Of a stretch of DNA of 64,000 nucleotides, positions 56,065-64,000 are shown one piece after another (positions within the stretch are counted from its first letter, which is position 1; each line of letters starts with the position of its first letter). The DNA is taken from the NCBI GenBank assembly GCA_903928495.1, contig CAIYQZ010000011.1, positions 26,638-90,637 on the forward strand, written 5' to 3'. Made by a program: the position numbers and the translations under genes. The notes below the pieces were generated by a model, which did no database searches, had not been told where the DNA came from, and worked only from the letters and a program-made list of their open reading frames with translations. Source of the DNA: an uncultured bacterium. GTDB lineage: Bacteria; Pseudomonadota; Gammaproteobacteria; Burkholderiales; Burkholderiaceae_C.

Positions 56065-57378
56065 TTAAAACAATGGGGCGGTGGAAGGTCGCGTGCGTTG
56101 CTCGGCGCCAGGTACGTTCTCAAACCGGTATTCCACCCCTGCTTTAACAACCTTTTGAGATGCATCTCTTCCTTGTCCACGCGCGCGGCGGTCTGCAGTT
56201 GCGTCGGCAAAGAGTGCCAGACCTCGTCCCAATTGGTACGTGGCCCGTACTGAAACGTTCTGATTGGATTGGTCCTGCAAAGATCCAGCTATCGAATTGC
56301 CTCCCAATTGATTCTGCTGTTTGTCCTTAAGCCATACAGCGGAAACTTCCCATTTGGGATTGGGTGTATACGTCAAGCCTATTCTTTGACCAGACGACTG
56401 GTCATTTGGGAAACCAGTTTCCGTTGTGCTGACAGGTTGTCGCCACAGTTGTGCGTCGACCCGTAACAGCGGGGACATGCTGTGAGAAACCCCAAATCGG
56501 TAGAGATTGAGCCGCCTGCTGTTGTCTGCTGGGCTAGAAGTCGTTCGCTCTCTGTTGGCCCACCAGATTGAAAATTGCGTCTGGGGACTGTAGGCCCACA
56601 AAACGTCAAAAAACACATCTGAGTCCCTGTCACGGAATGTCCCTTCGCTACCCACAGGCGAGCGACGCGGGTAGCGGGTTTCAGAACGGGCAATACCCCA
56701 CTGAGCCGTACTTCCAGTGCCCGACGCGTACATCACCGAGGTGCTGACTCTTTTTTGTTCTGAATCAAGGAAACCGTGAACTTCCACGTCTTGGTGCTTG
56801 ACCGTTTGCTGTGCTACCTGAACAGGAAATGACACCGAAGGAGTCACCTGCAGCTTCAAGGCAAACTGCATCCAGGTGCTTTCTACGATGTCCAAACGTG
56901 GATACAGGTCGTCGTATGCATATGCAAGACGAGAGTTGCCAGCTGCAATCGACCCACTCCATAAGTCGGTCAGGCGCCAAGGCAGCGCCGCCGTGATGTT
57001 GTACGGGTTGTGGTTGAGTTCAGGCCTTGCCGCAAAGTCGGCGTTTCCAAGGCTGGTGGTCAGTACCAGCTTGGTGACATCGGATCCCATTGGAATACCC
57101 ACTGCAGCATCGACGCTCTGAGACCTCAATGCTGATGGAACAGGTGCTGTTTGCGGCGTGGGACCCGAAGCGTTTGCTTCAACGTCTGCCGAACTCCGAA
57201 ACAGATTGCTGTTATAACCAAACTGGGTATCTAGCTTGAGCGCAATGTCCACTGTTGCCTGTACTGGGGTGTGCAACACGGCAATTGAGGCCCAAACAAA
57301 CAAGCGTCGAGACTTGGCAAACATCGCAATAGGTGTGGGCCGAAAAAGAAGAGTGGGTATTGGTTGCGAGTGTGTCAT
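56065..57378 (-). CDS. outer-membrane beta-barrel protein of the EPS operon (EpsL-like)
   Basis: A 437-residue protein with a signal-type segment (RRLFVWASIAVLHTPVQA) and then alternating amphipathic strands typical of an outer-membrane barrel, ending FENVPGAEQRTRPSTAPLF rather than in a terminal aromatic. It resembles EpsL-type proteins of methanolan-like operons, which may export or anchor the polymer. Its ATG overlaps the glycosidase stop by 4 bases (ATGA), which fixes the start at 57378; a later Met (57324) would shorten the signal. It is the last gene of the minus-strand eps operon. Confidence 0.72.
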   Translation of the reverse strand: MTHSQPIPTLLFRPTPIAMFAKSRRLFVWASIAVLHTPVQATVDIALKLDTQFGYNSNLFRSSADVEANASGPTPQTAPVPSALRSQSVDAAVGIPMGSDVTKLVLTTSLGNADFAARPELNHNPYNITAALPWRLTDLWSGSIAAGNSRLAYAYDDLYPRLDIVESTWMQFALKLQVTPSVSFPVQVAQQTVKHQDVEVHGFLDSEQKRVSTSVMYASGTGSTAQWGIARSETRYPRRSPVGSEGTFRDRDSDVFFDVLWAYSPQTQFSIWWANRERTTSSPADNSRRLNLYRFGVSHSMSPLLRVDAQLWRQPVSTTETGFPNDQSSGQRIGLTYTPNPKWEVSAVWLKDKQQNQLGGNSIAGSLQDQSNQNVSVRATYQLGRGLALFADATADRRARGQGRDASQKVVKAGVEYRFENVPGAEQRTRPSTAPLF

Positions 57379-59747
57379 TCCAGAACCAGTTCGTACCACA
57401 AAGCCGTGGCGGTTTGAGTTTCATTCAAAGCCAGTTGAATTCCAGATGGCGTCACTCGAATGTGTGGTGGTGCAAGTGGTGTCATTCGCTCGCCTCTTGG
57501 GGTCAATGGGTAGACACGCGCGCTTTTGTGTATGGTGTTGATGTCAACCGTCAAGGGCTGACGATCCAGCCACAAGGGGAGGTTGGTCGTCCTGGGTGCC
57601 GAGGGTTTCTGCGGATCTGGGAGGTTTGGCTCCAAGGTCCATTTGCTGCGCTCCGATCGGTAGGGAATGCGCCCTTGGGGTCGTGCTTCACCGCTTGAGC
57701 CCCGTACTGACCCCGTCACTGATGTCGGTGTTGACAACAGCAAATGCCGCGATTCGTTGACTGACTTGCCATCCAGGCTGTGCAGGAGTGCAGCGGTTCT
57801 GGAGCGAGCATCTCCTTGGGGAAGCATCACTGAAAGGCTTCCTGCAGTCGTTGGCGTTGAGACAGGAACTTCTCCCAGGACGGCATTCAAGGTGGCCGAT
57901 TCAATCGAGACCCGCCGCTCGTCCTCCCAGTAACGGAATTGTGGGGTGACAGGTGAAGAGGTAGCGGCAGACGAGCTGTTTGCAGTTCCCATTGCTACCT
58001 GATGGGCTGGGAGCGTTATCTCTGAAAACAACTGGCTCTGTACCAAGTGGCGAAACCAAGTATCTGGCCTTCTCTCATGCGCTGCTACTCGCCACCAATC
58101 CTCGGGCTGGCTCTGCAAAGTAGGTGCCATTTGCAGGGGCGCAACTGCACCTGTTCGAAAGATCCGTGCAGCGAGCCCGACGACACTGGCTTTAGACCAA
58201 TCACCTTGCAGGAAGAAGTGTCCCGGTGAATCTTGGGGATCATCAGTGCCTGCATAGGCAAAAAAGTACAGGCCGTCCCAGTCTTGCTGGGCCGCAAATG
58301 CAGCAGTCACCGGGAGAATGTCGTGACCATGGGTGTTTGGGAATGGCTGGTTGTACTCACTGACCACGAAAGGCCTATTGACGTCCCTGAATGCGGCAAG
58401 TGACAACAGGTGCCGCATCTCCCGGCCAGACACGGTTTCATTGTGAAAATGCCAGTCCGAGTCAGACCATGCCTGCCCCGGGAAAACGGGATGGTCTACA
58501 TAAAAGTGGCTATCGACATAGTCCATAGCACCGTGCGAGTGAAAATTCAAAGGTGCACCGAAGTCAATTTGTGTCCCGGTTACCGGCATGTTGGGCCGTG
58601 TGGCAGCACGAACCACTGCGCGCATTTTCTCCACAAATCGTTTGTCTGTCTCAGCCACAAACTCAAGGGTGTCGCGCACCTTTGGGTGCAACTCAATTTC
58701 AATTTTTGAATTGCGCGGGGGCATCCCTATCGCAACCCAGACCTGTGCCAACCACGCATTGAACTTTTGTTTCAGCCTCAGCCACCAGCCTGTGGATATT
58801 GTGTGTTGCAGCGCATCGGCCTGCGCTGGGGTGAGCATCTGTTTGGTTTCACTTTCGCATGATTTCCAGCTTTGACAGGCGGCGTTCATATCGCCGTACT
58901 TGTCCCCGACCCACTTATTCCATTGGGCCGACAGTTCCCGTGCGTATTCCCCCTTGATTTGTTGTTCCCAGTATGTCTTGTCCCAATGCAACCAGGCAAA
59001 AGCGAGCGACGATTCGTTGATGATTTCAACCTGCGCCAATGCAGGTTCATTTCGCAAATTCAGGGCGCCCAACAGTTTTTGTGCATATTCCACTTGCTTG
59101 TCCACCATTTGCGGGTAGAACACATGCACCGGTGAGCCATAGCCTGGCGCCGTTCCGTTCGTGTCCAGCGCAGGCACGCCGTCAATGTCTGGTCGAAACA
59201 CATACCCAACCATCAAATTGACATTGACGTATATCCCATTCGCATTCAGTTGTTGAATGAAATGCCGCAATCGTTCCATTGCGCCGGCGTGCATGCTCGG
59301 GTAAGGCCCAGAGGTGAGGCTGCTGACAAATTCTTCAGGGCTGCGGCTGGGCGTGGTGTCCATTTGGTGCAATCGCACCGCATTGAAGCCCAAGCTGCGC
59401 AAGGTTGTGGCAACCCCTGCTGCTTTGCTGACGGGCGGGAAACAGGCGTCGCGGCCAAGGTTGATGCCAAATAACCTCACCCGCTTGTCATCCGGGGTCC
59501 CAGACACACCATCTGGACCAACAGTCATGAAATTGCGGCCGACAACAGCCAGCGTGTCTGCCGGCGTTAAGGGGCTGTTGAGAGCACTTTGATCAACGGC
59601 TCCTCGCATCGGTCCCCAGCTGGCTGACAAAGGCACCCAGTTATGACTTTGGGCTGTGCAGATGTGAAGGTATCCCAGCGCGGAAATCAAAGTGACCCAA
59701 CGCAACAAAGCGCGAGACCACTTGCCCGTACCAGCAATTGTGTTCAC
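57375..59747 (-). CDS. exported glycoside hydrolase (clan-A/GH5-like) of the EPS operon
   Basis: About 790 residues, starting at a GTG 7 bases after the upstream stop. A signal segment (ALLRWVTLISALGYLHICTAQS) is followed by a TIM-barrel hydrolase: LFGINLGRDA, GFNAVRLHQMD, VEIINESSL with the likely acid/base Glu245, and FVVSEYNQPFPN with the likely nucleophile Glu464. A Ser/Pro-rich C-terminal region of about 220 residues follows. It may trim, release or recycle the EPS. An ATG at 59816 would overlap epsG by 62 bases and is less likely. The substrate is unknown. Confidence 0.76.
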   Translation of the reverse strand: MNTIAGTGKWSRALLRWVTLISALGYLHICTAQSHNWVPLSASWGPMRGAVDQSALNSPLTPADTLAVVGRNFMTVGPDGVSGTPDDKRVRLFGINLGRDACFPPVSKAAGVATTLRSLGFNAVRLHQMDTTPSRSPEEFVSSLTSGPYPSMHAGAMERLRHFIQQLNANGIYVNVNLMVGYVFRPDIDGVPALDTNGTAPGYGSPVHVFYPQMVDKQVEYAQKLLGALNLRNEPALAQVEIINESSLAFAWLHWDKTYWEQQIKGEYARELSAQWNKWVGDKYGDMNAACQSWKSCESETKQMLTPAQADALQHTISTGWWLRLKQKFNAWLAQVWVAIGMPPRNSKIEIELHPKVRDTLEFVAETDKRFVEKMRAVVRAATRPNMPVTGTQIDFGAPLNFHSHGAMDYVDSHFYVDHPVFPGQAWSDSDWHFHNETVSGREMRHLLSLAAFRDVNRPFVVSEYNQPFPNTHGHDILPVTAAFAAQQDWDGLYFFAYAGTDDPQDSPGHFFLQGDWSKASVVGLAARIFRTGAVAPLQMAPTLQSQPEDWWRVAAHERRPDTWFRHLVQSQLFSEITLPAHQVAMGTANSSSAATSSPVTPQFRYWEDERRVSIESATLNAVLGEVPVSTPTTAGSLSVMLPQGDARSRTAALLHSLDGKSVNESRHLLLSTPTSVTGSVRGSSGEARPQGRIPYRSERSKWTLEPNLPDPQKPSAPRTTNLPLWLDRQPLTVDINTIHKSARVYPLTPRGERMTPLAPPHIRVTPSGIQLALNETQTATALWYELVLE

Positions 59748-59754
59748 ACGCCGC

Positions 59755-60834
59755 TCAGTCTTTACGGCGTGTTGACCAGCCCAGGCGACCCAGCCACCGG
59801 CGCAAACGACCGACATCGGGGTCTAGCCCCCCGGGAACCGTGTTGAAGAAGGTACCGAGAATCCGGGCCGATGTCGATTCCATGTCCCGGAAAGCCCTGC
59901 GCATATCCTCTGTGGTCGTTTGATCCATGCGGCACACAATGATGGTGTTGCCAGCCTGTGGCGCAATGATTTGCGCATCTGGCCCGATCAAAGTGGGTGG
60001 TGTGTCAATCACGATCACCTTGACCTCGGGTTTGAATTTTTCCAGCAAGTCGCCCAAGCCCGGCGCACTGAGAATTTCGCTCGGGTTGGGGGGACGAGGG
60101 CCGGCAGTGAGCACACTGAGGTAATTTGTCACGCTGTGCGAAAGGTCCAGCGTGGGAAGTGTTCGGCCTGCCAGCATCGTGGACAAGCCAGTCTTGTTGG
60201 CGAGATCGAAGAATTGGTGCTGTGACGGTTTGCGCAAATTGGCGTCGATCAACAGTGTCTTGAGGTTCAGTTGGGCAAATGCAATGGCCAAGCTGGCACT
60301 CAGGTGGCTTTTACCCTCCCTGGAATTGGGGCTCACCATTGCTATGACGAGGCAGTCCTGTTCACCGGCCCTGAGCAAAATTTCGGCTCTGAAACGCCTG
60401 ATGGCCTCCGCCTGCGAGCTGTATGGGCTGTGCGATATCAGCAGACGACTGCTGATCTTGCGGCGGCTGCCACCACCATGCTTGGCAATGGTCTGGTAGT
60501 TGAATTGCTGCGCAAGCACTTCATGGACATCCGCCTCGGTGAGCAACCCCAACTTGATGGCGGCCTCGCCGAAGCGAATGCGTTTGCGCCGTTGCAGTTG
60601 GATGATGCGGATGACTTCATCCTGGGTCAGCTTTTGTGCGTTGACAAAGGCCTGTCCCATCCGGCCACCGAGTTCCTCCGCAGTCGGCTGAGCCGGCACA
60701 TTGACCCCGCCAGGCACTGACGAGAACTCGCTGTCGCTGAATTGGCTGTTGTACGCCGAACCGTCCTCTTCTCCTTCGTCGAAAAGAGGCATGCGCTCGG
60801 TTGTGGGCGGGGTGGACCGGGGTGGTTGACTCAT
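59755..60834 (-). CDS. epsG: chain-length-determinant-associated tyrosine kinase-like ATPase (EpsG-like)
   Basis: A 359-residue BY-kinase-type ATPase. The N-terminal 35-130 region contains a MshEN/GspE-N-like unit (LTQDEVIRIIQLQRRKRIRFGE). The kinase part has Walker A NSREGKSHLS, Walker A' LLIDANLRKPS and Walker B VIVIDTPPT. It should work with the EpsF chain-length protein to control polymer length. The usual Tyr-rich C-terminal cluster is not seen; the protein ends in an Arg-rich tail. It overlaps epsF by 4 bases. Confidence 0.85.
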   Translation of the reverse strand: MSQPPRSTPPTTERMPLFDEGEEDGSAYNSQFSDSEFSSVPGGVNVPAQPTAEELGGRMGQAFVNAQKLTQDEVIRIIQLQRRKRIRFGEAAIKLGLLTEADVHEVLAQQFNYQTIAKHGGGSRRKISSRLLISHSPYSSQAEAIRRFRAEILLRAGEQDCLVIAMVSPNSREGKSHLSASLAIAFAQLNLKTLLIDANLRKPSQHQFFDLANKTGLSTMLAGRTLPTLDLSHSVTNYLSVLTAGPRPPNPSEILSAPGLGDLLEKFKPEVKVIVIDTPPTLIGPDAQIIAPQAGNTIIVCRMDQTTTEDMRRAFRDMESTSARILGTFFNTVPGGLDPDVGRLRRWLGRLGWSTRRKD

Positions 60835-62207
60835 GTTGCCATTCCCAGAACGGGCACCGGCAAGCTGGTTTCCAAGTCTTCAATACAACGCATCCTGCGG
60901 TACGTCAGTTCCAGCAGCAAGGCAATGATCAAACCCAATATCACGCCCCCTGGGATACTGACCAATACATTGCTGATGACATTCGGCTTGGAATGTCGAA
61001 CGGGTTTTTCAGCCCACTGCAACACTGCAATGGTTGGGCTGGTGACACTGCTTTGCATCAGGATTTCGTCGTAACGGGCCACTGCCGAGTTGTAAATCTG
61101 CTGCGCACTGGCGAGTTGCCGCTGCAAGGAGGCAATCACGTCCCTGTGCTTTTTGGCTTCCAGAAGTTGCGACTGGCGGCCTTTGATTTCAGCCTGCAAC
61201 CGCACGAGTTGCTCGGCAAATCGCTGTTCCTCCTGCTCGATGGAACGCATCGCGGTGCTGGAGGCCCTCTCCAGTTGTGCCAGAAGAGCTGCCCGGTCGG
61301 CTTCCAACGAGCGGTATCGGGGGTGGTTGCTGCCGAGCACCCCAGATGCCTCAGACAAACGCCCTTCGACATCGATCAGTCGCAACTTCACGTCCCGCAC
61401 GCCTTCCTGACGGGAGATTTCGGGTATGTCATAAGCACGTGTACCCGAGGCCAGCAGCGCCTGGATCGACCTTTTGCGCGTGACAGCCTCCGATTGGGAC
61501 GCCTGTATGGTGAGCAAGCGTGAACTGAGGTCGCTGAACTGACGGGAACCTGTGTCCAAGCGCTCGTCAGCGTCCACAATTCCTTGCTCTTGCTGGTAGG
61601 CCGTGATTTCCCGCTGGATGCGATCCACCTCCATTTGCAACGCCGCCAATTGCCCGCTGTATTGCTCTTGTCGCAGCTTGGCAGGCGTGGAATGGATCTT
61701 GTTGTTGATGTCCATGTAGCCCTTGATCACTGCATTCAAGCCATCGCGGGCAAAGCCCGCATCGCCCGAGGAAAACTGCAGGTCCAACACACGACTGTTG
61801 CGCTTAGGGACCACCTGTAAATCCGCTACCAGCGCACGTATGAGGCCGCTGCGCAGCGCGGCCTCACCGCTTTTGGCCGCGGCGGCTCGCGCTTTAGGCG
61901 AGTCCATCGCCCGTGTGGTGTCAATCACGTAACGAGCCACGTCATCACTTTTGATGATGTCGATTTGTGTGGCCATGTAGCTTTCGTCCTGCATGGCGGA
62001 AAACTGTCTCCCCAGGATTGGGTCGTTGCCACGGTACTCGATGTAAATTTCAGCAGTGGCTGTGTAGGTTTTGGGCAGGAAGAGGCCAGCCGCAATGGCT
62101 GCACTGATCGTGAGCACCGACACCCCGGCAATCAGGCCTTTGCGTGCGGAAAGCATGGCCCCAATCTGTACCAGTGAGATGCCAGCGTCGTTGGTTGTAT
62201 TGCGCAT
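60831..62207 (-). CDS. epsF: chain length determinant protein (Wzz/GNVR type, EpsF-like)
   Basis: A 458-residue inner-membrane polysaccharide co-polymerase. An N-terminal transmembrane helix (GLIAGVSVLTISAAIAAGLFL) is followed by a long periplasmic coiled coil (about 180-390, with LERASSTAMRSIEQEEQRFAEQ) and a second helix near the C terminus (ISNVLVSIPGGVILGLIIALLL). It controls chain length and links to EpsG and the EpsE export channel. It is followed by epsG with a 4-base overlap. Confidence 0.88.
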   Translation of the reverse strand: MRNTTNDAGISLVQIGAMLSARKGLIAGVSVLTISAAIAAGLFLPKTYTATAEIYIEYRGNDPILGRQFSAMQDESYMATQIDIIKSDDVARYVIDTTRAMDSPKARAAAAKSGEAALRSGLIRALVADLQVVPKRNSRVLDLQFSSGDAGFARDGLNAVIKGYMDINNKIHSTPAKLRQEQYSGQLAALQMEVDRIQREITAYQQEQGIVDADERLDTGSRQFSDLSSRLLTIQASQSEAVTRKRSIQALLASGTRAYDIPEISRQEGVRDVKLRLIDVEGRLSEASGVLGSNHPRYRSLEADRAALLAQLERASSTAMRSIEQEEQRFAEQLVRLQAEIKGRQSQLLEAKKHRDVIASLQRQLASAQQIYNSAVARYDEILMQSSVTSPTIAVLQWAEKPVRHSKPNVISNVLVSIPGGVILGLIIALLLELTYRRMRCIEDLETSLPVPVLGMAT

Positions 62208-62219
62208 GGGTGGCTTGGA

Positions 62220-63665
62220 TTAGAAGAGCCGCTCGTCAACGTGGATCACGTCGTCGGGCTGAATGGGCATGGCCAACTCGGCAGGCAATTCCTTCAGCAC
62301 TTTGTCTGCATTCAGGCGGTGAATGCTGATGCGTCTTGCCGATCCGCGTTCGCTGACACCGCCGCTGATGGACAGCGCTTTCATGATATTGAGCCCTGGC
62401 TCCATGGGGTATGCACCCGGCCGACGCACCTCACCGTGTATGTAGAACAGCTTCTGAACCCCCACAAACACCACATCGTCGTTCAGCAGTGGAGCATCGA
62501 GTCGCCCGCGAAACTGCCCATTCCCTTCAGTCTCCAGTTGAATGCTGATCTCTTCGCGCTGCGTGTCGGCTGCTTTGTCAGCCGACGGCTTGCGGAGCAG
62601 CACAATGGTTTTGTCTGCACGCGGGGTCAAGCCACCTGCGGTCGCCAAGGCTTCAAGTACCGTCATGCGACCCTGGATGGGGTAGCGTCCGGGGCGCTGC
62701 ACCTCCCCAATGACCGACACCAACTGGCTCCTCAGTTGCCTGATCTGTACCGATACACCGGGGTTTTGCAAGTAGCCGCCATCCTTGAGGCGCATGGCAA
62801 CCATGGCCTCAAGTTGCGCCGCAGACATGTTCAGGACATTCAGCGTTCCGATCAGCGGCACCATGATCGTCCCGGATTCGCCCACAGTCACTTCTGCCGA
62901 CAGGTCTGGCTGACCAAACACCGCTATCGTGATCTGGTCGCCGATACCCAAGGGTGGCAAGCCATCCCTCCCGTTGCCCGGTGGGCCTTGCACGGCCACC
63001 GAAGCTTCCTTGACTGGGATGCGTCGAGCTACTTCGGTTGGCGGTTCGGCCTTGCTTGTTTCTTTGGCGGTGGCCGGTGCTGTGTCTGGCTGTGGTGTCA
63101 CTGCAATCGCTGCAGGAATCGAGGCTTTCTCAAGTGGTGCTGATGGCTGCTGGCTGCCCTCTGTGGTCGTCCGGTCGTCAGAACCAGATTGAACTGCGGC
63201 AAGGGGTTTCGGTGTTGCAACCGAGGGCTGAGCCACCGACTGGAGGACAGTTTTGCGGGCAGACACCGTTGCCGATTTGGTGACCGCAACGGGCACTGGC
63301 ACTGACAGTGGCTCTGGCACAGGCTCGGCAGCGTCTTCTTGCAACTGCGGCGGAGCCACCGAGTAGAACCCTCTGAGCATGACGAGCGTCGGCACCATTT
63401 GGGACTGTGCTTCTGCATCGCCGCTCCAAAAGCCGTCAATGCTCTGGTCCCTGGGCACTACAAGCTGTCGGTCCTGGGCGTCTTGGGCCATGTCACGGAG
63501 CAACTGCGCAACTGCAGCATCGGGCATCCGTTCGATGGATTCAGTCAGACGGAATTCCTGCCCGAGTACGTTGACTCCTGCCAGGTAGATGGCCGCTGCC
63601 AATACCCCACGGGCCGCAGCTTTCAAGCGAACGGCAATGTCAGACACAGGGAGAGTGGGGCGCAT
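62220..63665 (-). CDS. epsE: polysaccharide export outer-membrane protein (EpsE/Wza-like) with a long N-terminal extension
   Basis: About 481 residues. The conserved part lies in the C-terminal half: a Poly_export domain (IGDQITIAVFGQPDLSAEVTVGESG) and two SLBB-type domains (QLVSVIGEVQRPGRYPIQG and KLFYIHGEVRRPGAYPMEP). The N-terminal half (about 1-235) is unusual: a signal-like helix (LKAAARGVLAAAIYLAGVNVLG) and then a Pro/Ala/Val-rich low-complexity region. Typical EpsE proteins are about half this size. The start at MRPTLPVSD is chosen from an in-frame set; a Met 39 codons upstream is less likely. It heads the epsE-F-G operon. Confidence 0.83.
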   Translation of the reverse strand: MRPTLPVSDIAVRLKAAARGVLAAAIYLAGVNVLGQEFRLTESIERMPDAAVAQLLRDMAQDAQDRQLVVPRDQSIDGFWSGDAEAQSQMVPTLVMLRGFYSVAPPQLQEDAAEPVPEPLSVPVPVAVTKSATVSARKTVLQSVAQPSVATPKPLAAVQSGSDDRTTTEGSQQPSAPLEKASIPAAIAVTPQPDTAPATAKETSKAEPPTEVARRIPVKEASVAVQGPPGNGRDGLPPLGIGDQITIAVFGQPDLSAEVTVGESGTIMVPLIGTLNVLNMSAAQLEAMVAMRLKDGGYLQNPGVSVQIRQLRSQLVSVIGEVQRPGRYPIQGRMTVLEALATAGGLTPRADKTIVLLRKPSADKAADTQREEISIQLETEGNGQFRGRLDAPLLNDDVVFVGVQKLFYIHGEVRRPGAYPMEPGLNIMKALSISGGVSERGSARRISIHRLNADKVLKELPAELAMPIQPDDVIHVDERLF

Positions 63666-63703
63666 GAGGGTGGGTGGGCAACAAATGGCAACAATTTTGC
63701 ATT

Positions 63704-64000
63704 CTAGGTTTGTTTTCGTGGGGCACTTTTGCAGTAAGGACTCACTTGGCATTGTTCGCACGCGGGCTGGCGCGCCTTGCACACATAACGTCCATGCAAT
63801 ATCAACCAGTGGTGCGCGTCCACCAGGTACTCCTTCGGCACGCGTTTGAGCAATTTCAGCTCCACTTCCAGCGGTGTTTTGCCAGGCGCCAGACCTGTGC
63901 GGTTGCCCACCCGGAAAATGTGCGTGTCCACGGCCATGGTCTGCTCGCCAAACGCACTGTTCAGCACCACATTGGCGGTCTTGCGGCCCACGCCGGGCAG
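63704..64000 (-). CDS. nth: endonuclease III (3' part; 5' end outside the window)
   Basis: This is a DNA glycosylase/AP lyase of base-excision repair. The visible C-terminal 99 or so residues begin in the helix-hairpin-helix [12 protein letters not shown], continue with the catalytic Asp in VDTH, and end with the [4Fe-4S] ligands C-x6-C-x2-C-x5-C ([17 protein letters not shown]). The gene continues beyond the right edge. The 38 bases between it and epsE contain no obvious terminator. Confidence 0.95.
   Translation of the reverse strand: MPGVGRKTANVVLNSAFGEQTMAVDTHIFRVGNRTGLAPGKTPLEVELKLLKRVPKEYLVDAHHWLILHGRYVCKARQPACEQCQVSPYCKSAPRKQT

Overview
The window looks like a chromosomal segment of a G+C-rich betaproteobacterium, most likely Burkholderiales and close to Comamonadaceae. 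The grounds are gene content: a zapB-zapA-6S RNA cluster, a Lys/Ala-rich SWIB 'histone', an lrp / hppD-phhB-phhA set, a B12 riboswitch with a btu operon, and a methanolan-type epsE-epsF-epsG set. This is an inference; no rRNA or taxonomic marker is present.

Layout. 1-14.8 kb is mostly housekeeping and catabolic: the 3' part of clpB, a periplasmic rhodanese with a tiny membrane protein, a PaaI-type thioesterase, an aldehyde dehydrogenase, a TPR-methyltransferase, an amidohydrolase, an MFS transporter, the phenylalanine/tyrosine catabolic operon hppD-phhB-phhA opposite an Lrp-type regulator, a ThDP enzyme and a secreted alpha/beta hydrolase. 14.9-31.3 kb is a compact biosynthetic cluster. It holds a 7.3-kb hybrid synthase (A-PCP-KS-AT-ACP-aminotransferase), a C-A-PCP NRPS, two alpha/beta-hydrolase-fold proteins with altered nucleophile elbows, a CPBP-like membrane protein, a methyltransferase and an Sfp-type phosphopantetheinyl transferase. 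A 1472-bp IS3-family element, with a clear 3-bp target duplication and a broken orfA, sits between the last two. 31.4-34.4 kb returns to core genes (SWIB protein, RraA-like protein, TauE/SafE permease, 6S RNA, zapA, zapB-like gene).

34.4-43.1 kb is cobalamin acquisition: riboswitch, BtuB-like receptor, two BtuF-like binding proteins, BtuC, BtuD and cobyric acid synthase, with one glycosyltransferase gene wedged before cobQ. 40.5-63.7 kb is an exopolysaccharide (EPS) locus. It has glycosyltransferases, an ATP-grasp ligase with a PLP decarboxylase, an SDR, a Gfo/Idh oxidoreductase, a WecG-type transferase fused to a STAS domain, a GMC oxidoreductase with a small partner, a flippase, a membrane GT2, an outer-membrane barrel, a secreted glycosidase, and EpsG, EpsF and EpsE in a minus-strand operon. 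The segment from about 50.4 to 54.9 kb is visibly A+T-richer and contains an IS5-type transposase remnant, which suggests acquired DNA. The window ends inside nth (endonuclease III).

The most interesting system is the 14.9-31.3 kb assembly line. From sequence logic it should load a valine-like residue, extend it with malonate, aminate the beta-keto group and couple the product to serine. No thioesterase domain is present, so release probably depends on the two unusual hydrolase-fold proteins.
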